Assembly: GCF_025144145.1 (NCBI RefSeq)
Contig: NZ_CP083546.1
Coordinates: 3,630,001-3,694,000 of the forward strand
Direction: 5' to 3'
Source of the DNA: Leisingera sp. M658
GTDB taxonomy: Bacteria; Pseudomonadota; Alphaproteobacteria; Rhodobacterales; Rhodobacteraceae
Length of the DNA stretch: 64,000 bases
Notes under the pieces: model-generated
Databases searched by the model: none
What the model was told of the DNA's origin: nothing
What the model saw: only the letters and a program-made list of their open reading frames with translations
Shown: in pieces, positions 40,061-51,074 of the stretch
How positions within the stretch are numbered: position 1 is the stretch's first letter
How the letters are laid out: each line of letters begins with the position of its first letter
Program-made: the position numbers and the translations under genes

Positions 40061-41359
40061 TCAGCTGCCGGGCACCCGTGTCCGCACGGAATTGGCATGA
40101 CTGTCCTCATCCGCTTCGGCCAGTCGCGGTCCAGCCTGGGCAAAGCCAATTCCCCGCATGCGGAAGTTGCCTTCTATGATCGAGTGGAAGGCGCCTCCGG
40201 TTGTTTCCTGGTCAACAATCAGCAACGCCTTCTCCACTGCCGCATAGGTGAGGTTTTCGGCATCCAGCATGCTCCACGCCTCCGCCAGATAGGCGCCCAG
40301 AAAATCGCGGGCTTCCAACAGCGATATGCGGAACCCTTCGGGATCAAGAGCATAACGCGCATCAAACAGCGCCTGCATGACATCGCTGTAATAGGGGGTT
40401 TCCTCCAACTGATCAGACAGGTCCTCCATTTCAGGCGTGATCAGATCGTGAACCAGCAGCCGCTCGTGAAAGATATCGACGAGGATATCGAACATCGCCC
40501 CCGTCAACGGTTCGGACAGCGCGTGTTCACTGCTCCAGCCGGAAACAAATTCCTGAAGTGTGCGGGTATTCGCTGCCATCCGGATTTGCGCGCTTCCGGC
40601 AAGTTCGGCAAAGCGGTTCAACTGATTGAACGTGTAAAGATTGCCCCTCGTGTTCTCCAGCAGTTCCTCCACAACCGATCCAAAGTGCAGCGAGGCTATC
40701 AGCGCCACCATATCAGCTGCAGATTCGTGAAACCCAAAGTATTCGCCCGGCACATCGTCCGAGACCGGCATGCCTGCGACACTGTAGATGATGGCGTGGC
40801 CGATCTCGTGGGCGACCACATCAAAGTTCAGGCTGTAGGCGCGGTATTCGCCGCCATGCTCCCAGGTGCCGCCGGTTTCCAGAAACCCCCAGCCAATATG
40901 CGCGTTGTCCAGGCTAGGCAGCAGCGACAGCTCCAGCCGGTCATAGTCGCGCGCAAAATGCCAGGGGATCGGGTGCCCGAAATACGCCTCCCACACATCC
41001 AGCGTGAAATGGGCGGCGGCAAACAAATGCGCGGCCTCAAAACCGGGATCTGAAGGCAGAACATGCGTAAAGTGGCCATCTTCATCCGGCGCCGGCGGTT
41101 CCTGGACCTCTCCATGCCAAGGCGGCAGGTACATGCCCGGTCCCGACGGGCCAGGAACGATGGCCCCAAACGGAATGGTTTTGCCCAAAGGGTTGACCGC
41201 ATACATCCGCGGTCCCGACGGCCCCGGCCCGATAGTACCGGGCGGCGCCGAAATCTCGACCAGTTCCGGTTCCGGGTCCGCAGTCCGGAACGGAGATTGC
41301 GGAAACAGGAGAAACCGGGTTCCCGGCGCTTCTTCAGCCATCTCAAACGTGTCGTCCAT
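40061..41359 (-). CDS. Gluzincin-type zinc metallopeptidase
   Basis: A 432-aa protein with a zinc peptidase core: HEIGH (His184, Glu185, His188) and, 24 residues later, FHESAADMV with Glu212 as third ligand, the thermolysin/M4-like order. There is no signal peptide, so it would act in the cytoplasm or leave by another route. The N-terminal 90 residues are low-complexity and contain two copies of a PGPSGPxMY motif. GGAGG lies just upstream of the ATG. It lies between the SGAK-repeat gene and TfuA-YcaO on the same strand, 24 bp from tfuA, and could be the leader or tail protease of the pathway. That role is inference. Confidence 0.75.
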   Translation of the reverse strand: MDDTFEMAEEAPGTRFLLFPQSPFRTADPEPELVEISAPPGTIGPGPSGPRMYAVNPLGKTIPFGAIVPGPSGPGMYLPPWHGEVQEPPAPDEDGHFTHVLPSDPGFEAAHLFAAAHFTLDVWEAYFGHPIPWHFARDYDRLELSLLPSLDNAHIGWGFLETGGTWEHGGEYRAYSLNFDVVAHEIGHAIIYSVAGMPVSDDVPGEYFGFHESAADMVALIASLHFGSVVEELLENTRGNLYTFNQLNRFAELAGSAQIRMAANTRTLQEFVSGWSSEHALSEPLTGAMFDILVDIFHERLLVHDLITPEMEDLSDQLEETPYYSDVMQALFDARYALDPEGFRISLLEARDFLGAYLAEAWSMLDAENLTYAAVEKALLIVDQETTGGAFHSIIEGNFRMRGIGFAQAGPRLAEADEDSHANSVRTRVPGS

Positions 41360-41383
41360 ATGCCCTCCAATTCTGCGGAGGTT

Positions 41384-42748
41384 TCACCGTATTTTCCCTG
41401 CCTGGTCCCTGCTTTCCGGTGCAGACTGTGTTTTTCCCTTTTGATGATACATGAATTCACGCCGGATCAGCGCATAGAATTCATCAAGGTCTTTAAGGCC
41501 GATACCCGAGGCATACTTATCCAGGTCATCCGGAACTTCCCGCTGCAGGCGTGTTTCAAAGTACCAGAGGGTCAACCGCACCCGGTTCTGGTCAGGCTGG
41601 TTGCTGCGCGGCTGATTTTGTTCAGCCAGCCACTGCGACTTGGAAATTGCACGGGATTTCAGCTGCGCATAAGCGCCTGACTGCCGGAGCTCTGCCAGTA
41701 AATGCAGATCCAGCTGTTCGCCCAAGGCATTCACGGCGGTGCCAGCCAGCGTTGTTCCTTCAAGCAGCGCTTCATACCCGTCAGCCGTCAGCCTGTTTTC
41801 AGCCAGCCACTGTTTAAGGTCGGCGCTGCGGAAAAGCCTGAGTGTTTTCCGGTGGCTATTCAATTGTTCCAATATCTCTTGCCGGTCCGCGCGCAGATCT
41901 TTTCGTCTGGCAGTCTCCAGCGCCAAACAGCGCACTGCAGCGCGGGTCCGGAATAGACCAAAGCGCTCCGGCTCCAGGCGCAACTCATCCAGCACCTGCA
42001 GGTCCGCGTCCGGCAGACTGTAGTCCTCCGCCTCGATCCGCCGCACCAAACCCTGCCAGGCAAGCGAGCGTTCAACTTTCTCAGGCGGAACGGGAACGGT
42101 CTTGCCCCCTGTCTCCATAAAGGCCGCCATACGGATCAGCATCTTCTGCGCGTCCTCGCGCTTGGCGTCCACCCGCCCGGTTTCAAGCCAGACCGAAAAC
42201 TTGCCAAGCCAGGATGCATCCGCAAGTCCCGCAAGGATCTGTTCCCAGGTCCTGTCGTGGTAAAACAGTTGCTTGGCCGTTCTGAGAAGTTTCGCAGCCT
42301 GATCCGCTTCCAGTACCGTATCAGTTACCGCGCGCGCCACGGTTGCCCGGATCGAGACCATCGGCTCACTCAGCGGTGCAAAGCCCAATTCCGCCGGACT
42401 GTGCAGGACGGCAACTTCATCATCGTCGCAAATCTCACCAGCAGCATAGGCTTCATAGATGTCCCCGACGCCAACCATCCCGAACGCAGACAGCTCAGCC
42501 GCCCGCAGCGCCCCCATGCTGGCGCTGCCGAACACTGCGATCCCCTGCTCCAGCGCCCACAGGATTTCCTTGTGCCAGACCGAGGGCACACCTTCGAAGT
42601 ACCCGTCAATCAAGCCGATGACAGATGCACCTTGACGGGCGGCCCGGTAAACATCGCCTTGACCAGCTGGCGGCAGAACAGTGGCATTCAGCAGGTTCAA
42701 GACCTCCTCAGCGCTGATTGTCGGGCCCGTGAAAACAACCGCCGTCAA
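41384..42748 (-). CDS. TfuA-like partner of YcaO, extended
   Basis: A 454-aa protein. The N-terminal 220 residues are TfuA-like: VVFTGPTISAEEVLNLLNAT, PPAGQGDVYRAA, IGLIDGYFEGVPSVWHKEIL and FGSASMGALRAAELSAFGM are the standard conserved stretches. The C-terminal 230 residues are an extra helical region not usual for TfuA, which is often 200-270 aa. TfuA proteins work with YcaO enzymes, in known cases to make thioamides in peptides or in methyl-CoM reductase. It overlaps the upstream YcaO gene by 4 bp. The extension may bind the substrate. Confidence 0.88.
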   Translation of the reverse strand: MTAVVFTGPTISAEEVLNLLNATVLPPAGQGDVYRAARQGASVIGLIDGYFEGVPSVWHKEILWALEQGIAVFGSASMGALRAAELSAFGMVGVGDIYEAYAAGEICDDDEVAVLHSPAELGFAPLSEPMVSIRATVARAVTDTVLEADQAAKLLRTAKQLFYHDRTWEQILAGLADASWLGKFSVWLETGRVDAKREDAQKMLIRMAAFMETGGKTVPVPPEKVERSLAWQGLVRRIEAEDYSLPDADLQVLDELRLEPERFGLFRTRAAVRCLALETARRKDLRADRQEILEQLNSHRKTLRLFRSADLKQWLAENRLTADGYEALLEGTTLAGTAVNALGEQLDLHLLAELRQSGAYAQLKSRAISKSQWLAEQNQPRSNQPDQNRVRLTLWYFETRLQREVPDDLDKYASGIGLKDLDEFYALIRREFMYHQKGKTQSAPESRDQAGKIR

Positions 42749-43950
42749 ATCTGCGCCTCCGTTGCCCTCAGTGCCCGCGGGCCTGCAATGAAATCCGGAT
42801 CGTCATGCGGCGCCTCCAGTCCCGGGATCACCGCGCGCACCACAGAAATGCCCAGACCCGGGCGCGACAAATCAACCGTCAGAACTTGCTCCATCCCTGC
42901 ATCCCCCAGCTGGTTCAGGAGCCATGCCAGGTCATCTTCGAAGGACGGCGATGAATAGGACGGGCAATCTTGCAGCCGGTCCACCGGTTCGGTTCGAGCC
43001 AACAATGCCCGGACATATTGCGCGCGTTCTGCCGACGCCTTAGGGGTAAACTCATCCGGGTCCAGATCGTCGCGCGCGCCGGATATATAGGTCAGCCGCG
43101 TCTGAGCCGCCTCGGTCAGCGCCCTTAGCAAGGCAATGGCCCGGTCCGGGTGGCAGCCGCTGCCAATGCCGATATGACCGGGCCGGCTGCCGGCTTCGCA
43201 AATCATGCAATGAAACGCCGCCACCCCGGTGTCTGTCGCGATGCTCCAGATGCCGGCGTCCAATCCTGCTGCAGCAAACCGTTCCAGCGCCGCACGGCAA
43301 CGCGGATCGTCTATAGTTTCGGGATTGATACGCGGGCCCGGCGGTGCATGATGCCACAGTGTGATCGCATCCCTTTCAATCAATTCGCAAATCGCGTGGC
43401 AGGCGGCTTCTTCCAAGCTGTTGCCGGACGCAAGACCGTTGGTAGTGCGCGGAAACGCCCCCTGTCCGCCGCAGGGCCGGGCGGTGTAGTCGGTATCCAC
43501 CATTTCATAAGGCAACCAATGCGGCTGGCCTGACGCAAGATCCTCCCCCTCGATCCACAGCATCGGATGGCAGGGATCAAAGTTCCCGCCGGTCACACGG
43601 GGCAGCCGCTCAACATCCGCAACCAATGCGTCTTGCCGCAAGTCGTGATAGCTGGCCGCCCGCAAGGGCAGTGTGATCCGTTCCGCGTGCCAGGTCTCAA
43701 TCGCTTCCATCACGCCCGAGGCCTGCGCCGCTTCCAGCGTCAGCCCCTTGCCCAGCGCTACCGCGACTGAACGGGAATTGGGCCGCGTCACCATCACGGT
43801 GGGCAGGCCAACCCGGTCCAGCCCGGTCAGATTGGCGATGCGGGTGATGCCCATACCGGCAAGATGCGGCCGGACTGCAGCCAGCGTCTGCGCCGGATCG
43901 CACAGCCGGTGGGTATCCAGAACATATCCCTTCTGCTGCGCCGTTGGCAT
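42745..43950 (-). CDS. YcaO-family cyclodehydratase/thioamidation enzyme
   Basis: A 401-aa YcaO protein. The ATP-binding signatures include ASGVMEAIETWHAE near residue 80 and EEAACHAICELIERDAITLW near 180, with the Glu residues that hold Mg-ATP. YcaO enzymes activate peptide backbone amides with ATP; with a TfuA partner the outcome is usually a thioamide. There is no adjacent E1-like or dehydrogenase gene for azoline or azole formation, which supports thioamidation or another TfuA-type reaction. It is the first gene of a minus-strand set: YcaO, TfuA, metallopeptidase, SGAK-repeat protein. Confidence 0.9.
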   Translation of the reverse strand: MPTAQQKGYVLDTHRLCDPAQTLAAVRPHLAGMGITRIANLTGLDRVGLPTVMVTRPNSRSVAVALGKGLTLEAAQASGVMEAIETWHAERITLPLRAASYHDLRQDALVADVERLPRVTGGNFDPCHPMLWIEGEDLASGQPHWLPYEMVDTDYTARPCGGQGAFPRTTNGLASGNSLEEAACHAICELIERDAITLWHHAPPGPRINPETIDDPRCRAALERFAAAGLDAGIWSIATDTGVAAFHCMICEAGSRPGHIGIGSGCHPDRAIALLRALTEAAQTRLTYISGARDDLDPDEFTPKASAERAQYVRALLARTEPVDRLQDCPSYSSPSFEDDLAWLLNQLGDAGMEQVLTVDLSRPGLGISVVRAVIPGLEAPHDDPDFIAGPRALRATEAQI

Positions 43951-44093
43951 AGGGCAGACCTCATTGTCACGACCGCCACAGAACGTCTGATAGCCGCCTG
44001 GTGGTATCCCGCAGTATTGAAAGAAGGATGGTAGATCACACGCCGCCGGTCAACAGACCTGCCGCCTGCCGGTCCAGCGCTGCCGCAGCACCG

Positions 44094-45146
44094 TCACCGC
44101 TGGGGAAGAAAATCAAACACCGGCACAAAACTAGCCGGTGCCAGGGATTGCTCCAGCATGTCCCCGCGCAGCGAATTCTGATCAAAGATCTGGATTTTCG
44201 GCCCGGCATGCTTGACTTGCAGCTTTCCCTCGATCGCACGAACAGCCATTTCCACAGCCAGCCGCCCTTGCAGCACAGGGAAATCCGTGGGGGCTGCAAT
44301 GATCCGGTCACGCAGAACACCCCGGTAGACAGCATGGGTCATGTAGTCAGACACAACCAGAACCTTCCCCTGCAAACCACGGGCACGCAGGACCGACACC
44401 GCAGCCTCGGCAGCCGGCGCAGACCCGGCGATATAGTCCAGATCCGGCGCCTCATCCAAAGCCTCCTCGACGAGGCGGACTTGAATCTCCCGGCCGGTGT
44501 CTCCGTATTTCGTCACCGCGACCACCGCCGAACTTTCCGTCAGCGCCGCGCGGAACCCTTGCTCAACAAATTTCACCCAGCCCGCATTCTCCGGACCCGG
44601 AAACCAGGCCACTTTCACCGGCGGCGCGCCTTTGGGGTGCCGCGCCGCGATGATACGTCCGGCCACTGCGCCCATTTCCGTCCAGGACACACCGACCTTG
44701 GCAGTGATTCCCGCATCGGCGATGTCATTCACTGCTGCAATTACCGGAACTTTCGCCGAAATCCGCTCCACCATTCCGGTCAGCCCCGCAAAAGAGACCG
44801 TCCCCAGGATCAGAGCATCTGCCCCCGCCTCCACACAGTCTTCGGCCTGGCGGATCTGCCGCTGCAAGTTCGGATACCCGCCAGCCTCAACCAGTTTAAA
44901 GGAAACCCCCAGCCGTTCAGCCTCAGCCACCATTCCGTAGTTGACGCTCAGCCAATAGGCATCCTTCAAATGCGGATACGCAATACACAGCCGCCACATC
45001 TGCGCGGCCCGCTCCAACGGCTGATAATCTGCAGTCTCGTATCCGCTTTCGTAATCGAACGGGGTTTGCGGAACCTGCAGGCGCCAGCTGTCCGCGGCGG
45101 CTGCAGTGCAAAGCCCTGAGAAGAACAAAAACCAGAGTGCGCGCAT
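44094..45146 (-). CDS. torT: TorT-like periplasmic TMAO-sensing protein
   Basis: A 350-aa periplasmic-binding protein of the TorT type. The signal peptide is MRALWFLFFSGLCTAAA followed by ADSW. The body has the sugar-binding-like fold (WRLCIAYPHLKDAYWLSVNY, CVEAGADALILGTVSFAGL, VIAAVNDIADAGITAKVGVS). In E. coli TorT binds TMAO and hands the signal to TorS. The start ATG at 45146 follows GGAAGGGA. The gene is divergent from torS across 92 bp. Its position next to torS and torR makes the assignment strong. Confidence 0.9.
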   Translation of the reverse strand: MRALWFLFFSGLCTAAAADSWRLQVPQTPFDYESGYETADYQPLERAAQMWRLCIAYPHLKDAYWLSVNYGMVAEAERLGVSFKLVEAGGYPNLQRQIRQAEDCVEAGADALILGTVSFAGLTGMVERISAKVPVIAAVNDIADAGITAKVGVSWTEMGAVAGRIIAARHPKGAPPVKVAWFPGPENAGWVKFVEQGFRAALTESSAVVAVTKYGDTGREIQVRLVEEALDEAPDLDYIAGSAPAAEAAVSVLRARGLQGKVLVVSDYMTHAVYRGVLRDRIIAAPTDFPVLQGRLAVEMAVRAIEGKLQVKHAGPKIQIFDQNSLRGDMLEQSLAPASFVPVFDFLPQR

Positions 45147-45238
45147 GAAAATCCCTTCCAGACACTGAGGATAGGCAGCAGAACGCAAAAGGGAAATTCA
45201 AATTTGCACTACAGGCAAATGCGCGCGACAGTTCAGGG

Positions 45239-48166
45239 ATGTTGAAAAAGCTTGGTCTTGGCGGAAAATTAAGCCTCGCATTCGTCGTCATTGCAGGACT
45301 GCCCACCCTTGCGGGCATCCTTGGCCTGGTTGAACTGCGGGTGCTTGCACGCCGCCAGGCAGAGGTCATCAACCAGACCATACCCGCCATTGCCGAAGTC
45401 CGCGGCATGGCCGAGGAAAGCACCCGTATCATTGCCATCGCCCCTGAGCTGGCCGCAGTTGACACCCAGTCCGAACGGGAAAAGCGGACAAAGTTCCTGT
45501 CCGCCCAAGTCCAAGCACTGACCCGGCGGCTTGAAGCGCTGGAGAGAGCCGGCGGCACAGGATCCGCCCGGCTGCGTGACACTGTGACGGAGGCATCCCG
45601 CGTGCTGCCGCTGCTGAACGCCCTGGTCGAAACCCGCATCGCCCTGCACAGCGAATTCAACCAGCTGGCCGGGCAAAATCTTTCCGCTGCGAACAACTTG
45701 CTCAGCATGGCCGACACTTTGGTGGCAAATGCCGAGATGGGCACTACTGCAGTGATATCAAGCCTTTACGGCCCCGGCTCTTCCCCGATCGAGGAGCAGG
45801 CCCGTACCGATACGCTGGACAAGCTGATCGAGGTTGACCTGTTCCAACTGGGCCTGATGTTCGAGTTGCGCTCGCAAACCGCTGAAATCGGGCTGCTGAT
45901 CAACCGGATCGAAGACGCCGGTGATGAAACCGAACTGGGTGAGATCGAGGCAACGCTGACCAGCCGGCTGCTTGTCGTTTCCCGCCGGATCAAGGCAATC
46001 CGCGACCCAGGACGGCGCCAGCAGGCCGAAAGCCATGCCGCGCAATTGCGCACCGTCTCAGAGCAGGACATCGGGCTGTTTGTGCTGCGCGACAGGATTC
46101 TGGCCACCGAAGGCCGAATAACCGCGCTCCAGCAGGGCCTGCAGGCTACCGCCTTGCGGCTTGGCGACGAGGCTGCAGCCGTTGCGGACCAGGCCCAAGC
46201 ACGGGTGATCCGGTCCGGCAATGCTGCCGCTCTCGACGTCCAACGGGCCCAATTGCGCAACGGCTTTGCTGCGATTGCAGGGTTTGTGCTGTCGCTTGCA
46301 GTCCTGTGGTTTTATGTGCGCGGAAGTATCACCCGGCGCCTTAATCAGCTGTCGGGCACGATGGCAGCCCTGATGCGCGGCCAGCTGGACCACCGGGTAC
46401 GGCCGAAAGGGCATGACGAAATCGCCCGGATGGAGGCAGCCGTCGAAGTTTTCCGCCAGCAAGCCATCGACAAATTGGAACTGGAAAGTGTCCGGGACCG
46501 CAATGAACAGGAACTTCTGGAACACCGCAACAATCTGCAGGTCCTGGTCAATGAACAGACCGAGCGGCTGCAGGAAGAAGTCGAAGCCCATGACGAGGCC
46601 CGCCGGAAAGCGGAAACCGCCGATCAAGCCAAATCCGAGTTCCTCGCAATGATGAGCCATGAAATCCGCACGCCAATGAATGGCGTGCTTGGCATGCTGC
46701 GCAGCCTTTCGGACGATGGCCTGCCGCCTACGCAGATGGAGCGGCTGCGGGCAGCTTTGGTCTCCGGCCAAAATCTGCTGAAGATTTTGAATGACATTCT
46801 GGACTACTCGAAAATCGAAAGCGGTGCACTTAAGCCGGAGATCAGCACATTTTCTTTGCGGGAACTGGTAACCGACATCGTCGTGCTGCTGCGGCCCGGC
46901 GCGGACAGCAAGGGCGTCCATCTGTGGCTTGATGCCCCCGGAAATCTGCCAGTGGCAGTGCAGGGCGATGCCGCCAAGCTCCGTCAAATTCTGTTCAACC
47001 TGCTTTCCAACGCCCTGAAGTTTACTGACGACGGCGAGGTCATTCTGCGGATCCGGATCAACGATACTGCCAGCAGACGCCACCGGGTGACCTTTGAAGT
47101 CAGTGACACCGGCAAGGGCATATCGGCGGAAGCAAAGTCCAGAATCTTTGAGGCCTTCGAGCAAGAGGACACAGATACCGCCCGCAAATTCGGCGGCACC
47201 GGGCTGGGGCTCGCAATCAGCAGGCATTTCGCCGAAACCATCGGTGCCAGGTTGTCGCTGGAAAGCACCTCCGGCGTGGGATCCGTTTTCACACTGTCCC
47301 TGGAATTGGAACCGGGCAACCCCGCTGATCTTGTGCTTGAAGACCCGCCCGCACCGGCAAAGAAAGCTGACCACCCCCTGTCTGTGCTGGTGGTCGAGGA
47401 CAACGAAATCAATCAGATGGTCGCGCGAGGGTACTTGGAGCGTATGGGGCACAATTGCCAATGCACCGGCAGCGCCGAAAGCGCACTGGAACTGCTGCCC
47501 GGCTCCGGTTTTGATCTGGTGCTGATGGATGTGAACCTGCCGGGCATCAGCGGCACCGAGGCCACCCGCCGCCTGCGCGCCCTGCCCGACCGGCGGATTG
47601 CCGAACTGCCGGTCATCGGCATTTCGGCGCATGTGCAAAAGGACCAGATCGAGACTCACCTGCAGGCTGGCATGAACGGTTTCGTCGCCAAACCTGTCTC
47701 CCCCGAACGGCTGGCCAAGGCATTGGACAGCGTCATGCAAGGGCGCGAGGGCGCGATCTATTTATCGGCCCGCCAGGCAGTTCTGGAACAGCCGGACCGC
47801 CGCGCCGGCCTTCAGAAACAGATGCAGGAAAACATACGGGACCTTGGCAAAGTGCAAGCTCTGAACATCGCACGAATATTCAAACAGGAGCTTCCGCGAG
47901 GCCTTGCCCGGATGACTGCGGCTTTGGAAATGCAGGATTTAGGATCACTTGCCAAAGAAGCGCACCGCGCCAAAGGGGCTGCCAGCACCTTTGGCCAGCA
48001 GGATCTCGCGGCGTTGCTGGCAGCGTTGGAAGCACACTCAGAAAACGGGGAACTGAACGCAGCCCAGGACCAGCTGAAAAGGCTGACCGGTCTGGTCCCG
48101 CACATCCTGGAGGCGCTGGCCGCAGTGCTGCGCGAGTACGAAACTGTCAGTTCAAAGGCGCCGTGA
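45239..48166 (+). CDS. torS: TorS-like hybrid sensor histidine kinase
   Basis: A 975-aa hybrid kinase. Order: transmembrane helix at about 13-32, periplasmic four-helix sensor region as in TorS, second helix at about 345-365, HAMP domain, HisKA with [11 protein letters not shown] (His474), HATPase with [10 protein letters not shown] and [10 protein letters not shown], receiver (Asp764 in LMDVNLPG), and Hpt domain with [10 protein letters not shown] (His909). This is the complete four-step phosphorelay of TorS. It would sense TMAO-loaded TorT and pass phosphate to TorR. The last 20 bp overlap the end of torR on the other strand. Confidence 0.92.
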   Translation: MLKKLGLGGKLSLAFVVIAGLPTLAGILGLVELRVLARRQAEVINQTIPAIAEVRGMAEESTRIIAIAPELAAVDTQSEREKRTKFLSAQVQALTRRLEALERAGGTGSARLRDTVTEASRVLPLLNALVETRIALHSEFNQLAGQNLSAANNLLSMADTLVANAEMGTTAVISSLYGPGSSPIEEQARTDTLDKLIEVDLFQLGLMFELRSQTAEIGLLINRIEDAGDETELGEIEATLTSRLLVVSRRIKAIRDPGRRQQAESHAAQLRTVSEQDIGLFVLRDRILATEGRITALQQGLQATALRLGDEAAAVADQAQARVIRSGNAAALDVQRAQLRNGFAAIAGFVLSLAVLWFYVRGSITRRLNQLSGTMAALMRGQLDHRVRPKGHDEIARMEAAVEVFRQQAIDKLELESVRDRNEQELLEHRNNLQVLVNEQTERLQEEVEAHDEARRKAETADQAKSEFLAMMSHEIRTPMNGVLGMLRSLSDDGLPPTQMERLRAALVSGQNLLKILNDILDYSKIESGALKPEISTFSLRELVTDIVVLLRPGADSKGVHLWLDAPGNLPVAVQGDAAKLRQILFNLLSNALKFTDDGEVILRIRINDTASRRHRVTFEVSDTGKGISAEAKSRIFEAFEQEDTDTARKFGGTGLGLAISRHFAETIGARLSLESTSGVGSVFTLSLELEPGNPADLVLEDPPAPAKKADHPLSVLVVEDNEINQMVARGYLERMGHNCQCTGSAESALELLPGSGFDLVLMDVNLPGISGTEATRRLRALPDRRIAELPVIGISAHVQKDQIETHLQAGMNGFVAKPVSPERLAKALDSVMQGREGAIYLSARQAVLEQPDRRAGLQKQMQENIRDLGKVQALNIARIFKQELPRGLARMTAALEMQDLGSLAKEAHRAKGAASTFGQQDLAALLAALEAHSENGELNAAQDQLKRLTGLVPHILEALAAVLREYETVSSKAP

Positions 48167-48839
48167 ACACATAGCCCTCGCCGTGCACGGTGGTGATCAC
48201 CCGAGGATTGGCGGGGTCCTCCTCCAGCTTGCCGCGCAGACGCCGGATCAGCACATCCACGGTACGGGGGTTTGCGCCGTATTGCCGGTGGGTAACCCGG
48301 CTCATCAGCGCATCGCGCGAGGCCACTTCGCCTGCCCGGCTGACCAGCATGTCCAGCACTTCGAATTCGGCCCGGGTCAGGGAAATGCTGTCACCCTGCA
48401 CCGTTTGCAGATGCCGCGCCGCGACGTCGAACTGGAACCGCCCGAATTTGTAGATCCGGCGCGACAGACGCCGGACATCCTGCGTCCGCCGCAGCAGGTT
48501 TTTCAGCCTAGCCAGCAATTCACGCCGGTTGAAAGGTTTGCAGACATAATCATCCGCGCCAAGCTCCAATCCGACAATCCGGTCAATCTCATCATCCCGG
48601 CCGGTCACCAGGATAATCCCCAACTCTGACTTGGCACGCTGTTCCCGGGTAATTTGCAGCCCGTCTTTTCCGGGCAGGTTGATGTCGACGAGCAGAAGAT
48701 CAACCTCTTGTTCTTCCAGAATACTTTCCGCGTCTTCGGCAGTTTCAGCCTGCGAAACACTGTACCCTTGGGCATCCAGATAACTGGCGAGAGTGGCCCG
48801 GGTGACGGGCTCGTCCTCAATGATCAAAATATGCGCCAT
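48147..48839 (-). CDS. torR: TorR-like response regulator
   Basis: A 230-aa OmpR/PhoB-type regulator: receiver with IIEDEP and phosphoacceptor Asp52 in LLVDINLPG, then a winged helix with [20 protein letters not shown] and [20 protein letters not shown]. The start at 48839 ([10 protein letters not shown]) is family-typical. It is divergent from tmoX, and the region between them carries two copies of CCTGTTCA spaced 22 bp, like the tor boxes bound by TorR in E. coli. It is therefore likely to control tmoXWV and itself. Confidence 0.9.
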   Translation of the reverse strand: MAHILIIEDEPVTRATLASYLDAQGYSVSQAETAEDAESILEEQEVDLLLVDINLPGKDGLQITREQRAKSELGIILVTGRDDEIDRIVGLELGADDYVCKPFNRRELLARLKNLLRRTQDVRRLSRRIYKFGRFQFDVAARHLQTVQGDSISLTRAEFEVLDMLVSRAGEVASRDALMSRVTHRQYGANPRTVDVLIRRLRGKLEEDPANPRVITTVHGEGYVFTAPLN

Positions 48840-48898
48840 GATTTTGAAACCCCCGAAAATATTCCTACCGGTTAACAAATTTTAACATAACTGACCAG

Positions 48899-49973
<1,075 letters not shown>

Positions 49974-49995
49974 TTCCCCCTTCAGAATCTTTATT

Positions 49996-50017
49996 CCGGG
50001 GCGGCACGCTGCCCCGG
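49996..50017 (+). terminator. Hairpin between tmoX and tmoW
   Basis: CCGGGGC (49996-50002) and GCCCCGG (50011-50017) form a perfect 7-bp stem with an 8-nt loop, followed by TTT. It lies 22 bp after tmoX. Such hairpins behind binding-protein genes usually stop part of transcription or protect the upstream message, giving more binding protein than transporter. Confidence 0.65.
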
Positions 50018-50042
50018 TTTCCCTGCCAATGAAAGAAAAGCC

Positions 50043-51074
50043 ATGACCGCCGCCACCCCCGTCATTTCCTGCAAAAACGTCTGGAAGCTGTTTGGCGCCC
50101 AACCGGAACAGTATCTGAAGTCGCTGACCGGCAACCCCGGCTTTGATGAGATCCGCCAGGCTGGCTACATCGCAGCTGTGCGTGACGTCTCCCTGGATAT
50201 CGCCAAGGGGGAAATGCTGGTGATCATGGGTCTGTCAGGTTCCGGCAAGTCCACGTTTGTTCGCTGCCTGTCCCGTCTCATTGATATCACCGGCGGCGAG
50301 GTTCAGGTTGACGGTCAGAACATCGGCGAGATGTCCGAGAAAGAGCTGATCGGCCTGCGCCGCAACAAGATGGGCATGGTGTTCCAAAGCTTCGGTCTTT
50401 TGCCGCACCGCACGGTGCTGGACAACGTGGCCTTCCCGCTGGAAATGCGCGGCCAGGACCGCCACGCACGCCGCGCCCGTGCATTGGAAGTGATTGAACT
50501 GGTTGGCCTGTCAGGGCGCGAGGATTACTTCCCGCGCGAACTCTCCGGCGGCCAGCAGCAACGTGTCGGCATCGCCCGCAGCCTGGCGATTGAGCCTGAT
50601 ATCTGGTTCCTGGATGAGCCGTTTTCAGCCCTCGACCCGCTGATCCGCCGCGAGATGCAGGACGAATTCCTGCGGCTGCAGGAAATGCTGGGCAAGACCA
50701 TCGTCTTTATCACTCACGACTTTGACGAGGCCCTGCGCCTTGCCGACCGGATCGCCATCATGAAGGACGGTGTGGTTGAACAGTGCGACACCCCCGATCA
50801 GATCGTGCTGAACCCGGCCACCGAATATGTCGCCAAATTCACCGAGGAAATCGAGAAATCCCGCGTTGTGCATGCCGGCGTGCTGGCACGCGAGGTGAAC
50901 GGCCACAGCCTGACCGGCACGCCCATTGGCGAGAAACAGACCATCGCCGAACTGGCGCGCCTGCTGGTCAATGACAGCCGTGATTTCCTGCCGGTTGCCA
51001 ACACCGCAGGCAGCCTGATCGGCGCGATGAACCGCCAGGAAGCACTCGACGTGCTTCTAGGAGAGCCGTCATGA
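50043..51074 (+). CDS. tmoW: TMAO/betaine ABC transporter, ATPase
   Basis: A 343-aa ATPase of the ProV/OpuAA type. Walker A is GLSGSGKST, the signature is LSGGQQQRVGIARSLA and Walker B is IWFLDEPFSALD. A C-terminal extension of about 90 residues corresponds to the CBS-like regulatory region of this family. It powers the uptake system of the preceding binding protein and following permease. It overlaps the permease gene by 4 bp. Confidence 0.9.
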   Translation: MTAATPVISCKNVWKLFGAQPEQYLKSLTGNPGFDEIRQAGYIAAVRDVSLDIAKGEMLVIMGLSGSGKSTFVRCLSRLIDITGGEVQVDGQNIGEMSEKELIGLRRNKMGMVFQSFGLLPHRTVLDNVAFPLEMRGQDRHARRARALEVIELVGLSGREDYFPRELSGGQQQRVGIARSLAIEPDIWFLDEPFSALDPLIRREMQDEFLRLQEMLGKTIVFITHDFDEALRLADRIAIMKDGVVEQCDTPDQIVLNPATEYVAKFTEEIEKSRVVHAGVLAREVNGHSLTGTPIGEKQTIAELARLLVNDSRDFLPVANTAGSLIGAMNRQEALDVLLGEPS

